The notes: generated from the sequence alone by a model not told the origin. Shown: positions 1-6,511, counted from the first letter of the stretch. The stretch: 7,198 bases of DNA from Bacteroidales bacterium (GCA_027074135.1 JALTDM010000216.1:1-7198); one strand, 5' to 3'. Program-made: numbers and translations.

Positions 1-2
1 TT

Positions 3-800
3 ACAGTACCTAAAATTGGAGACAAAAAACACTTACTTGACCTTGCCGAAAGAAATGCACACTACTACAAGTTGGACAAAAAGAAACAAAAACTGCTCAA
101 AGAAGGTAAATCAAAACAAAAATTAGTATTGGAGCAGGTCAAAGAAGACTTAAAAATGAGTGAATTACCCGTGCATATAGAATGTTTTGACAATTCAAAC
201 ATTCAAGGTACAAATCCTGTGGCGTCGTGTGTGGTTTTCAAAAACGGAAAGCCAAGTAAACAAGATTACCGCAAGTTCAATATAAAAACCGTGGAAGGTC
301 CGAATGATTTTGCTTCTATGGAAGAAATTGTGTACAGACGTTATAAGCGGCTTCTTGAGGAAGGAAAACCGTTGCCACAACTTATTGTGATAGACGGGGG
401 TAAGGGACAGCTCGGTGCTGCGATGAAAAGCCTGAAAAAGCTGGGATTAGACGAGAGAATTAAAGTGATTGGGATTGCAAAACGGCTTGAAGAAATCTTC
501 TTTCCGGGACACAAATTGCCATTGTATTTGGATAAGAGATCGCCTACTTTGAGGCTTATCCAGCAAATTAGAGATGAGGCTCACCGTTTCGGCATAACTT
601 TTCATCGGGACAAGAGAAGTAAAAACTTTTTGGTTTCGGAGCTGGATAAGATTAGTGGCATAGGACCCAAAACGAAGGAAAAATTATTAAAAAAATTCAA
701 AACCTTAGAAGCAATTAAAAAAGCTGATTTTGAAGATATTGCAGAAACCATAGGTAAACATAAAGCAGAATTAATTTTTAATTTTTTCAAAAAAAATTGA
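3..800 (+). CDS. uvrC: UvrABC excinuclease subunit C, C-terminal part (5' end outside the window)
   Basis: UvrC makes both incisions around bulky DNA lesions in nucleotide excision repair, working with UvrA and UvrB in the cytoplasm. The frame is open from base 3 to a TGA at 798-800 (265 codons). A TTG at 72 is not the start, because the upstream codons already read as UvrC (VPKIGDKKHLLDLAERNA). What is seen: the C-terminal RNase H-like nuclease domain with HIECFDNSN (Asp codon 189-191), LIVIDGGKGQL (Asp codon 393-395) and the His-containing RDEAHRFGITFHR. These match the family's acidic and His catalytic positions. A tandem helix-hairpin-helix DNA-binding tail follows, including ISGIGPKTKEKL. 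The GIY-YIG domain lies outside the window. Full-length relatives are about 600 residues, so slightly less than half is present. The sequence closely resembles Bacteroidota UvrC as I recall it. No defects are seen in the visible part. Confidence 0.97.
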   Translation, partial: TVPKIGDKKHLLDLAERNAHYYKLDKKKQKLLKEGKSKQKLVLEQVKEDLKMSELPVHIECFDNSNIQGTNPVASCVVFKNGKPSKQDYRKFNIKTVEGPNDFASMEEIVYRRYKRLLEEGKPLPQLIVIDGGKGQLGAAMKSLKKLGLDERIKVIGIAKRLEEIFFPGHKLPLYLDKRSPTLRLIQQIRDEAHRFGITFHRDKRSKNFLVSELDKISGIGPKTKEKLLKKFKTLEAIKKADFEDIAETIGKHKAELIFNFFKKN

Positions 801-830
801 TTTCTATTGCAACATTTTTAATTATTTTTG
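801..830 (+). promoter_or_regulatory. Candidate Bacteroidota-type promoter for the ECF sigma gene
   Basis: TATTTTTG at 823-830 matches every fixed position of the Bacteroidota -7 element TAnnTTTG. A weak -33-like TTTC at 801-804 (consensus TTTG) lies 18 bases upstream, slightly short of the usual 19-21. This would start transcription near 835-840 and give a leader of about 105 bases before the ATG at 945. It begins directly after the uvrC stop. In such AT-rich DNA an 8-base match can occur by chance. Confidence 0.4.
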
Positions 831-931
831 CGTTATAATAATCAGGAAAAAAATAACCTCTAAAATTTTTAGCTTATCGAGCATAAATACCTTCTGTAAA
901 ATATTTAAACTATTAAGAACTATTTAAAAAC

Positions 932-937
932 AGGAGG
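932..937 (+). promoter_or_regulatory. Strong Shine-Dalgarno sequence of the ECF sigma gene
   Basis: AGGAGG lies 7 bases before the ATG at 945, an ideal spacing, and fixes the start codon. It stands out here: the three hydrogenase genes and the right-edge frame have no purine-rich Shine-Dalgarno sequence, and the barrel gene has only a distant AGAGG. Genes in Bacteroidota often lack this motif. Confidence 0.8.
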
Positions 938-944
938 TATTATT

Positions 945-1538
945 ATGCAATATATCACCAAAACTAACGAGGAACTTGTTCAATTATTTCAAAAAGGAGA
1001 TAAAAAGGCTTTTGAGGTACTTTTGAATCGTTTAAAAGATGATATTTTCAATTATATTTACTCTCATATCAGAGATGAAGATGATGCTAACGATATCTTT
1101 CAAGATACATTTTTGAAAGTAATTACTTCACTTGAAAATTTACATTATACAGAAGAAGGAAAATTTAAAAATTGGGTTTTCAGAATTGCTCACAATTTAA
1201 TTATAGATTATTATAGAAAAAATAACAAAATGGGGATTGTTTCCGGCGACGGTGAAAATTTTACACCATTTGCTTATGCTAAATTTGCAGATAATAAAAA
1301 CATAGAAACGTTCATGATTTCCAAACAGATAAAGAAAAAAGTAAAAGATTTGTTAAAATATTTACCGGAGGAACAACGGGAAATTGTAATTATGAGGCAC
1401 TTTGTAGGTATGAGCTTCAAAGAGATTGCAGAAGATTTGGATATAAGCATCAATACTGCACTTGGGAGGATGCGTTATGCTTTGATAAACCTTAGAAAAA
1501 TTATAGAAAAATATCATATCGATTTGTATTCGTACTGA
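945..1538 (+). CDS. ECF-type RNA polymerase sigma-70 family factor, orphan
   Basis: An alternative sigma factor that should direct RNA polymerase to a specific promoter set. It has 197 residues, the usual ECF size. Region 2 spans about residues 24-92, with DANDIFQDTFLKVI (core-binding part) and FKNWVFRIAHNLIIDYYRK (-10 recognition and melting). A charged linker follows, then region 4 at about 131-188 with LPEEQREIVIMRHF and the helix-turn-helix MSFKEIAEDLDISINTALGR (-35 recognition). Region 3 is absent, as expected for this class. The start is fixed by AGGAGG at 932-937. It resembles a conserved Bacteroidales ECF group ending region 4 with NTALGRMRYALxNLRK. No anti-sigma gene is next to it: downstream is the convergent hydrogenase operon and upstream is uvrC, so its control must lie elsewhere or act through its own expression. 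The gene is about 29% GC by hand count of 961-1500, well below the hydrogenase genes. Its target regulon cannot be told from the sequence. Confidence 0.93.
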   Translation: MQYITKTNEELVQLFQKGDKKAFEVLLNRLKDDIFNYIYSHIRDEDDANDIFQDTFLKVITSLENLHYTEEGKFKNWVFRIAHNLIIDYYRKNNKMGIVSGDGENFTPFAYAKFADNKNIETFMISKQIKKKVKDLLKYLPEEQREIVIMRHFVGMSFKEIAEDLDISINTALGRMRYALINLRKIIEKYHIDLYSY

Positions 1539-1544
1539 TATGAT
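1513..1544. repeat. Inverted repeat across the sigma gene stop codon
   Basis: ATCATATC (1513-1520) is perfectly complementary to GATATGAT (1537-1544), giving an 8-bp stem with a 16-base loop around the TGA at 1536-1538. The stem is AT-rich and has no T-run after it, so it is not a convincing intrinsic terminator. It could shield the 3' end of the mRNA or be chance. Confidence 0.4.
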
Positions 1545-1560
1545 GTTGGAACCCATAGCA

Positions 1561-1595
1561 AATAAAAAAGGGCTGTCTATTGTGAGACAGCCCTT
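1561..1595 (-). terminator. Intrinsic terminator of the hydrogenase operon
   Basis: AAGGGCTGTCT (1568-1578) pairs perfectly with AGACAGCCCTT (1585-1595): an 11-bp GC-containing stem with a 6-base loop. Read on the minus strand it is followed by TTTTTTATTT, including the last bases of the stem, 12 bases after the hydA stop. This is a textbook Rho-independent terminator for the minus-strand operon. On the plus strand only TTAGAG follows, so it would end sigma-gene transcription less well, though the stem could work partly in both directions. Confidence 0.9.
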
Positions 1596-1607
1596 AGAGT
1601 AATTGAT

Positions 1608-3383
1608 TTAGTATCTGTTTCGTTTAGAATAATGAGTGTGCAATAATTTATGAGATTTTTCTCCAAGAGGTTCTTTAAGGAATTCTTCGTAAACCTGTTT
1701 TATTTCCGGATTTTCGTGTGACTTTCGGATAGGTTTGCCTGCATCTTCCCTGTAAATAGCTTCAATACGCTTCATTCTTATTTCGTCATTGGTTGGTATG
1801 GGTTGGCCTCCGCCTCCGATACAACCTCCCGGGCAAGCCATAATTTCTACAAACAAGTAGGGAGACTTACCTTCTTTTATTTGATCCATTATTTTTCTTG
1901 CATTTCTGAGTCCGTGTGCTACGGCAACTTTAACTTCGGCCCCTTCCAAGAATGAATATTCAGGCTTGCAGTTTTCAAATTTTATTGTAGCTTCTTTTAC
2001 ACCGTCAAGACCTCTTACAGGTTGTATATCCAAGTGGCGGAACGGTACTTCACGACCTGTTATAATTTCATAAACAGTACGGAGGGCAGCTTCCATTACA
2101 CCACCTGTCGCACCAAAAATTACACCTGCACCTGAACTTTCACCCATAATGGAGTCAAAGTCTTCTTCAGGCAGTTTTGTAAGGTCAATACCTGCTTGTT
2201 TTATCATTTTTGCAAGTTCACGGGTAGTAAGTCCTGCATCAATGTCTTGATAACCACTTGATTTCATTTCGGGGCGGTTGGCTTCAAACTTTTTGGCAGT
2301 ACAAGGCATTATTGATACAGATACAATTTTTTCGGGATCTATACCTTTCTTTTCTGCATAATATGTTTTTGCCAATGCACCGAACATTTGTTGTGGTGAC
2401 TTACAACTTGACAAATGATCCAGTAAATCCGGATACATATGTTCTATAAACTTAACCCAGCCCGGAGAACATGAGGTTATCATAGGTAAAGCAACATCTT
2501 CACCATCTACAAATTTCTTCTTCAGTCTTTGAATAAATTCATTTCCTTCTTCAATAATGGTGAGGTCTGCAGCAAAATCAGTGTCAAGAACGGAATCGAA
2601 TCCCAGTCTTCTTAGAGCAGCCGCCATTTGTCCGGTAACAATAGTTCCGGGTTCAAGTCCGAATGGTTCTCCGAGTGCCACCCTTACCGAAGGTGCTGTA
2701 TTTACAACTACATGTTTATCCGGGTCTTCTATAGCTTCCCAAATTTCATCATAGTAGGTCCTTTCGGTAAGTGCACCTGTAGGACAGTGAACAACGCATT
2801 GTCCGCAATTGGTACAAACCACTTCTCCGAAAGTTTTTTCCATAAAAGTGGTTATCATCATATCTTTACCTTTGAAAGCGGCACTAAGGGCATTTACACC
2901 TTGTATCTCGGCACAGGTTCTTACACACCTTTGGCATCTTATACATTTTGAAGGATCGTACCGTAATGCTGTTGATTTGTCAATATGGTGTTCTTTTTCA
3001 TGTGCCAAATCAATAAACATTTCATCATCATGGTAATATTCTTCTGCCAGATTTTGAAGTTCGCAATTTCCATTTTTATAACACAAAGTACATTCTTCGG
3101 CATGTTCGCTTAAAAGCAACTGGGTAATTACATTTCTGGCATTTCGCACTTTAGCAGAGTGGGTAAATACTTCCATACCGTTTTCGGCAGGTGTGGCGCA
3201 AGATGCTTCCAATCTGGGTCTTCCTTTGATTTCTACCACACACACACGGCAATTACCAGCTACACACAAATCTTCGTGGTGGCATAGGGTAGGAATTTCC
3301 ACGCCTATTTTTTTTGCGGCTTCCAATATAGTGGTACCTTCCGGCACTTCTACTTGTGTATTGTTTATTGTTAATGTTATCAT
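1608..3383 (-). CDS. hydA: [FeFe] hydrogenase catalytic subunit of a trimeric NADH-linked hydrogenase (HydA/HndD type)
   Basis: Reversibly reduces protons to H2 at the H-cluster, using electrons passed from the HydB/HydC diaphorase; cytoplasmic. It has 591 residues. Domains in order: a plant-type [2Fe-2S] domain (C34, C45, C48, C62); a His-ligated [4Fe-4S] site HAEECTLCYKNGNC (H94, C98, C101, C107); two [4Fe-4S] ferredoxin motifs (C147, C150, C153, C157 and C190, C193, C196, C200); the H-cluster domain from about 224; and the small-subunit-like C-terminus ending LLHTHYSKRNRY. Hydrogenase signatures: L1 TSCSPGW (303-309), L2 MPCTAKKFE (359-367), L3 EIMACPGGCIGGGGQP (513-528; C517, C521). Proton-path residues of the Clostridium CpI enzyme are kept (E279, E282, C305 for C299, S325 for S319). 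Oddity: S306 replaces the second Cys of the usual TSCCPGW. ATG start 20 bases after hydB, with no Shine-Dalgarno. L1-L3 rule out complex I NuoG and formate dehydrogenase. No maturases are in the window. Confidence 0.95.
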   Translation of the reverse strand: MITLTINNTQVEVPEGTTILEAAKKIGVEIPTLCHHEDLCVAGNCRVCVVEIKGRPRLEASCATPAENGMEVFTHSAKVRNARNVITQLLLSEHAEECTLCYKNGNCELQNLAEEYYHDDEMFIDLAHEKEHHIDKSTALRYDPSKCIRCQRCVRTCAEIQGVNALSAAFKGKDMMITTFMEKTFGEVVCTNCGQCVVHCPTGALTERTYYDEIWEAIEDPDKHVVVNTAPSVRVALGEPFGLEPGTIVTGQMAAALRRLGFDSVLDTDFAADLTIIEEGNEFIQRLKKKFVDGEDVALPMITSCSPGWVKFIEHMYPDLLDHLSSCKSPQQMFGALAKTYYAEKKGIDPEKIVSVSIMPCTAKKFEANRPEMKSSGYQDIDAGLTTRELAKMIKQAGIDLTKLPEEDFDSIMGESSGAGVIFGATGGVMEAALRTVYEIITGREVPFRHLDIQPVRGLDGVKEATIKFENCKPEYSFLEGAEVKVAVAHGLRNARKIMDQIKEGKSPYLFVEIMACPGGCIGGGGQPIPTNDEIRMKRIEAIYREDAGKPIRKSHENPEIKQVYEEFLKEPLGEKSHKLLHTHYSKRNRY

Positions 3384-3403
3384 AGCAAAATGATTTTTTA
3401 TGG

Positions 3404-4585
3404 TTAGTAAATAATTTCTTCTTTAAATTCATCAACAATTGAGCAGAACGAGTTTGCTACACTTTGTCCCAATCCGCACTTGGAAGTTATCTTCATTGTT
3501 TCAGCCAATTTGTAAAGTGTGTCCAGGTATGCCGGGTCTTTTTTGCCTTTTTTAATAGCTTTTATACCTTTGAGCAATTGTTGTGTACCAACCCTGCAAG
3601 GCGTACATTGTCCGCAAGATTCTTCTTCAAAAAATTCCAAGTAATTTTCTAAAACATGATACATTGACCTTGTATGGTTAAACAACATTATTGAGCCGCC
3701 GGTAGGTATGTAATTAACATCATCTTTGCCCGGGAACCCGATAGTTTTTTCTTTGAACTTTGCACTTGGTACACAAAAACCCGAAACACCACCTACCTGT
3801 ACAGCTTTTGTGTTACCGTCTCCAAATTCGTTTACCAATTCTTCTACAGTAAGTCCAAGTTCCAATTCGTAAACTCCCGGTTTTGGTGTGTCACCTGCTA
3901 TAGAGAAAAGTTTTGACCCTTTTTGCCCACGCATACCGTATTTGGCAAATTCTTCCGCACCAATGCGGCAAACCATCATGGCATTTACAAAAGTTTCCAC
4001 ATTATTCACTACAGTAGGTTTATTCAAAAATCCTTCTGTCACGGGAAACGGAGGTTTGTTTCGCGGTTCACCACGCTTGCCTTCAGCGGAATTTAACAAT
4101 GCCGTTTCTTCACCAACAACATAAGCACCCGCACCTGATTTTATTTCTACATGAAAATCCAATCCGTACTTTTCGCAATGTTGGTGGAAAAAATCTATTT
4201 CTTTTTGTAAAGCATCTTTCAGGTAATCATACTCTGCACGCAAATAAATAAATCCTTTGGTTGCACCTGTTACATGAGCACAAATACCCATTCCGGAAAG
4301 CATTTTGCGGGGTACTTTTACAAGTATGTCACGGTCTTTGAATGTTCCGGGTTCCCCTTCGTCGGCATTGCAGACTACATATTTTTCGTCACCTTGTGCT
4401 TTTTTGGCAAATTTCCATTTCAGACCTGTGGGGAATCCTGCACCTCCTCTGCCTCTTAAACCTGATTTTATTAAAGCGTCTATAATATCGTCAGGTGATT
4501 TTTTTAGTGCTTCACCCAAAATTTTATACGGATATTCCGAATACGGTGCAAAAATTATATCTGCTCTTTTTACTTGTGATGCCAT
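3404..4585 (-). CDS. hydB: NADH-binding FMN subunit of the trimeric [FeFe] hydrogenase (HydB/HndC, NuoF-like)
   Basis: Diaphorase subunit: it should exchange hydride with NADH through FMN and pass electrons over a [4Fe-4S] cluster towards HydA. It has 393 residues. What is seen: the NuoF-type FMN/NADH fold with GRGGAGFPTGLKW (45-57), CNADEGEPGTFKDR (72-85) and GAGAYVVGEETALLNSAEGK (151-170), then the cluster motif CGQCTPC (C324, C327, C330) with the fourth ligand C370 in KCGLG. It is short: bifurcating HydB/HndC proteins usually carry an N-terminal thioredoxin-like [2Fe-2S] domain and a C-terminal two-cluster ferredoxin domain, and both are missing here. The protein is complete, because an ATG sits 6 bases after the hydC stop and the C-terminus ends naturally before hydA. 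The start context AAAAAGCTATG has no Shine-Dalgarno. The neighbouring H-cluster gene separates it from complex I nuoF. Preference for NADH over NADPH is inferred from the family. Confidence 0.94.
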   Translation of the reverse strand: MASQVKRADIIFAPYSEYPYKILGEALKKSPDDIIDALIKSGLRGRGGAGFPTGLKWKFAKKAQGDEKYVVCNADEGEPGTFKDRDILVKVPRKMLSGMGICAHVTGATKGFIYLRAEYDYLKDALQKEIDFFHQHCEKYGLDFHVEIKSGAGAYVVGEETALLNSAEGKRGEPRNKPPFPVTEGFLNKPTVVNNVETFVNAMMVCRIGAEEFAKYGMRGQKGSKLFSIAGDTPKPGVYELELGLTVEELVNEFGDGNTKAVQVGGVSGFCVPSAKFKEKTIGFPGKDDVNYIPTGGSIMLFNHTRSMYHVLENYLEFFEEESCGQCTPCRVGTQQLLKGIKAIKKGKKDPAYLDTLYKLAETMKITSKCGLGQSVANSFCSIVDEFKEEIIY

Positions 4586-4591
4586 AGCTTT

Positions 4592-5065
4592 TTAATTTTG
4601 TCGGTTTAACTTATATTCCTTAATTATATTTCTTACTTTTTCGGCATTCAGTTCATTGTAAACTTCGCCGTCGATAAGCATTGCAGGTGCGTGGTCACAT
4701 TGGCCTATACAGTTTGTTTGCAATAGGGTAAAGGTACCGTCGGAAGTAGTTTCGCCTACATTTATTCCCAGACAATCTTTAATGGTTTTCAGCACTTCAT
4801 TTTTGCCTTTCATATCGCAAACTATTGTCTTGCACACACGAATAATATGTTTCCCTCTTGGTTTCAAATCCAAAAACGAATAGAATGATGCTGTACCGTA
4901 AACTTCTGCCCCGGAAATATCCAGTGCTTTTGCTACTTCCAGCATTCTATCTTCCGACAGGTATCGTTCTTCTTCTATGATACCTTTTAAAATAGGCAAA
5001 AGCGATTCCCGCTTTTTACCATATTTTTCTACCAGATTTTCTATTAACTTTGTTGTGTCAGGCAT
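4592..5065 (-). CDS. hydC: [2Fe-2S] thioredoxin-like subunit of the trimeric [FeFe] hydrogenase (HydC/HndA, NuoE-like)
   Basis: Smallest subunit and first gene of the operon. It carries one [2Fe-2S] cluster and completes the NADH-oxidising module with HydB. From the ATG at 5065 it has 157 residues. An N-terminal helical part (including KYGKKRESLLPILKGI and AEVYGTASFYSFL) is followed by the thioredoxin-like fold with ligands CKTIVC (C78, C83), then after 35 residues CIGQC (C119, C123), exactly the NuoE spacing. The frame can be extended upstream to a TTG at 5095, adding 10 residues, but I prefer the ATG: the longer form adds nothing family-like, and the sequence before this ATG (ACAAGCTATG) matches that before hydB (AAAAGCTATG). 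The stop lies 6 bases before hydB, so translation is probably coupled. No missing ligands or breaks are seen. Confidence 0.93.
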   Translation of the reverse strand: MPDTTKLIENLVEKYGKKRESLLPILKGIIEEERYLSEDRMLEVAKALDISGAEVYGTASFYSFLDLKPRGKHIIRVCKTIVCDMKGKNEVLKTIKDCLGINVGETTSDGTFTLLQTNCIGQCDHAPAMLIDGEVYNELNAEKVRNIIKEYKLNRQN

Positions 5066-5079
5066 AGCTTGTAATTTTA
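5049..5079 (+). promoter_or_regulatory. Candidate promoter of the outer membrane barrel gene
   Basis: TTTG at 5049-5052 and TAATTTTA at 5072-5079 (one mismatch to TAnnTTTG) are 19 bases apart, the expected Bacteroidota -33/-7 geometry. This would start transcription near 5085 with a leader of about 65 bases. The -33 part lies inside the first codons of hydC on the other strand. For the minus-strand hydrogenase operon I found only one-box matches (for example AACATTTG on the minus strand at 5133-5126), so I do not call its promoter. Confidence 0.35.
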
Positions 5080-5106
5080 AGTTTTCTGAATGCAATATAC
5101 AAGCGG

Positions 5107-5121
5107 AAAAAAAGTTTTTTT
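5107..5121. repeat. A7-G-T7 tract in the divergent intergenic region
   Basis: Seven A, one G and seven T form a short symmetric inverted repeat midway between the divergent hydC and barrel genes. It could be a stiff or bent AT tract affecting transcription, or simply AT-rich drift. A weak AGAGG at 5134-5138, 12 bases before the ATG at 5151, is the only Shine-Dalgarno-like sequence for the barrel gene. Confidence 0.35.
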
Positions 5122-5150
5122 ATGACAAATGTTAGAGGATAAACTGTTGT

Positions 5151-6491
5151 ATGAAAGTGTTTAGGGTGATAATTGTTAATTTTTTGCTTTTTTATTTTTA
5201 TGTTTTTACATTAAGTTGTAATGTGTTTGCAGGAAAAAAAGATTCTGTAAGGATAAGTAATTATAAATTAATCCCTTTGCCGGTTTTATCATACAATTCC
5301 GATGTCGGACTAAACTACGGCGGTATATTGAATTTGTTTTATTACGGACGCAAAAGGAGATTTTTTCCTGATTACAAAACAAGTGTGTATTTTGAACTGA
5401 CCTCTTCGGTAAAAGGCTCTGAAACCGCAAGATTGAGTATAGACTACAAAGAAATAGTGAAAAACTTCCGTGGGATTTTGGATGTCGGTATAATGAAAGA
5501 AAGGGCATTACCTTTTTTTGGTTTTGAAAATATTACAAGCAAATACAATCCAAATTATGAAAATCCAAACTCACCGGGTTTTAAGTCCCAATTATATTTT
5601 AATATTTTCAGAAGACTCGCTTTTGTGCGATTGGGTGGATATTTAGATGTGTGGGCAAATAAATTAAAGTTTTTCGGAGATATAAATTTAAATAAAATAG
5701 AACTCGGCGAACCAAAAACAAAAAAGTTTGACCCTATTATGCATACCGATACCATGGTTTCCGTACAATCATTATACGGAGATATGAAAAATTGGGGCAT
5801 TTTTAATCACGAAAATGCAAATGGCGGATATGTAAACTTTTTCACATTGGGAGTAACATATAACACAAGAAAACCGGTTGAAGTAAGTCCGTACAGAGGA
5901 CGGTATGCAGAAATGCTTCTCATGTTTTCTCCTCGTTTTTTGTTTAACAATACTGATTTTGTGAGATTATTTGTTACCTACAAACAATTTATTGAACTGA
6001 TAAACAAAAGGTTAGTTTTTGCTTATCGTATAGCACTCACAAAAAGACTTTACGGACGCATACCTTTTTATGCCAAACCGTTTTATTATACCTCATTGGA
6101 CAGATTTGATGCATTGGGTGGAATAAAAACAATAAGAGGTGTGGAACGGGACAGGATTGTTGCAGATGATTATGCATTTGCAAATTTTGAAATGAGACTT
6201 TTTGCTACGAACTTCAATATGTTGTCATATTTGGTTAATGTTGTTTTGTATCCGTATTTTGATGCAGGAATATCGTATTTTAACGGATATGAAGACATAA
6301 AAAATAAAATACCTTCAAACAGGTCAAGCGATTTTAATAAAAATTATTCAGGGGTACCGTTTTATTCTTACGGCATGGGTGCAGCATTTGTGATAGATTA
6401 TAATTTTGTGATGAACATAAGTGCCGGCGTACCACAATATAAAGATTTGGGCAGTGTCGGAATTTTTCTTGGTTTGGATTATGTGTTTTAG
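5151..6491 (+). CDS. Secreted Omp85/BamA-TamA-like outer membrane beta-barrel protein without POTRA domains
   Basis: Predicted outer membrane barrel of 446 residues. The N-terminus is a Sec signal peptide: basic KVFR, a hydrophobic stretch to about residue 20, then a likely cleavage after VFA (27). SC at 22-23 does not fit a lipobox well. The mature protein opens almost at once with barrel-like sequence (PLPVLSYNSDVGLNYGG, 43-59), so there is no room for POTRA repeats. Omp85-superfamily features: a degenerate DTRD-like strand TYNTRKPVEVSPYRGRY (236-252), the barrel loop-6 signature as GGIKTIRGVERDR (323-335; usual core (V/I)RGF), FEMRL (346-350), YFDAG (369-373) and a C-terminal Phe (GLDYVF). 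Alternating aromatic strands fill the rest. The family includes assembly and secretion barrels and many of unknown role; which applies here cannot be told. It is divergent from the hydrogenase operon and appears monocistronic. Mixed CGN/AGR arginine codons give no sign of recent transfer. Confidence 0.8.
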   Translation: MKVFRVIIVNFLLFYFYVFTLSCNVFAGKKDSVRISNYKLIPLPVLSYNSDVGLNYGGILNLFYYGRKRRFFPDYKTSVYFELTSSVKGSETARLSIDYKEIVKNFRGILDVGIMKERALPFFGFENITSKYNPNYENPNSPGFKSQLYFNIFRRLAFVRLGGYLDVWANKLKFFGDINLNKIELGEPKTKKFDPIMHTDTMVSVQSLYGDMKNWGIFNHENANGGYVNFFTLGVTYNTRKPVEVSPYRGRYAEMLLMFSPRFLFNNTDFVRLFVTYKQFIELINKRLVFAYRIALTKRLYGRIPFYAKPFYYTSLDRFDALGGIKTIRGVERDRIVADDYAFANFEMRLFATNFNMLSYLVNVVLYPYFDAGISYFNGYEDIKNKIPSNRSSDFNKNYSGVPFYSYGMGAAFVIDYNFVMNISAGVPQYKDLGSVGIFLGLDYVF

Positions 6492-6511
6492 AGAATATCT
6501 TTTTATATTTG
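6482..6511 (+). promoter_or_regulatory. Candidate promoter of the right-edge frame
   Basis: TATATTTG at 6504-6511 is an exact match to the fixed positions of the Bacteroidota -7 element TAnnTTTG, in the 45-base gap after the barrel gene. The -33 element is poor: TGTG at 6482-6485 with an 18-base spacer, or TTTG at 6473-6476 with a spacer that is too long (27). It predicts a start near 6518 and a leader of about 20 bases, so the downstream gene may be transcribed on its own. Confidence 0.4.

Noticed and set aside
780..798. A/T-only hairpin at the end of uvrC as a terminator
   Set aside because: AATTTTTT and AAAAAATT can pair, but there is no GC in the stem and it lies inside the last codons (FFKKN). 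Composition explains it.
72..800. A complete short gene starting at TTG 72
   Set aside because: The same frame is open back to base 3 and those codons match UvrC, so the gene simply starts left of the window.
859..871. Small palindrome CTAAAA-T-TTTTAG in the sigma gene leader
   Set aside because: Six AT-rich pairs around one base are expected by chance here, and there is no riboswitch-like conserved core.
2258..3036. Plus-strand open frames opposite hydA
   Set aside because: They are antisense shadows of a strongly conserved coding sequence, with no motifs or start signals of their own.
1608..5065. Complex I fragment (nuoE-nuoF-nuoG)
   Set aside because: The third gene carries all three hydrogenase H-cluster motifs (L1, L2, L3) and a small-subunit-like C-terminus, which NuoG lacks. 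No other nuo genes are present.
5066..5095. The 10-residue upstream extension of hydC from TTG 5095
   Set aside because: It needs a rare start codon, adds no family-like sequence, and the ATG at 5065 has the same upstream context as hydB.
5151..5220. Lipoprotein signal in the barrel protein (SC at residues 22-23)
   Set aside because: The residues before Cys are T-L-S, so the lipobox Leu at -3 is missing, while VFA followed by G is a good ordinary cleavage site.
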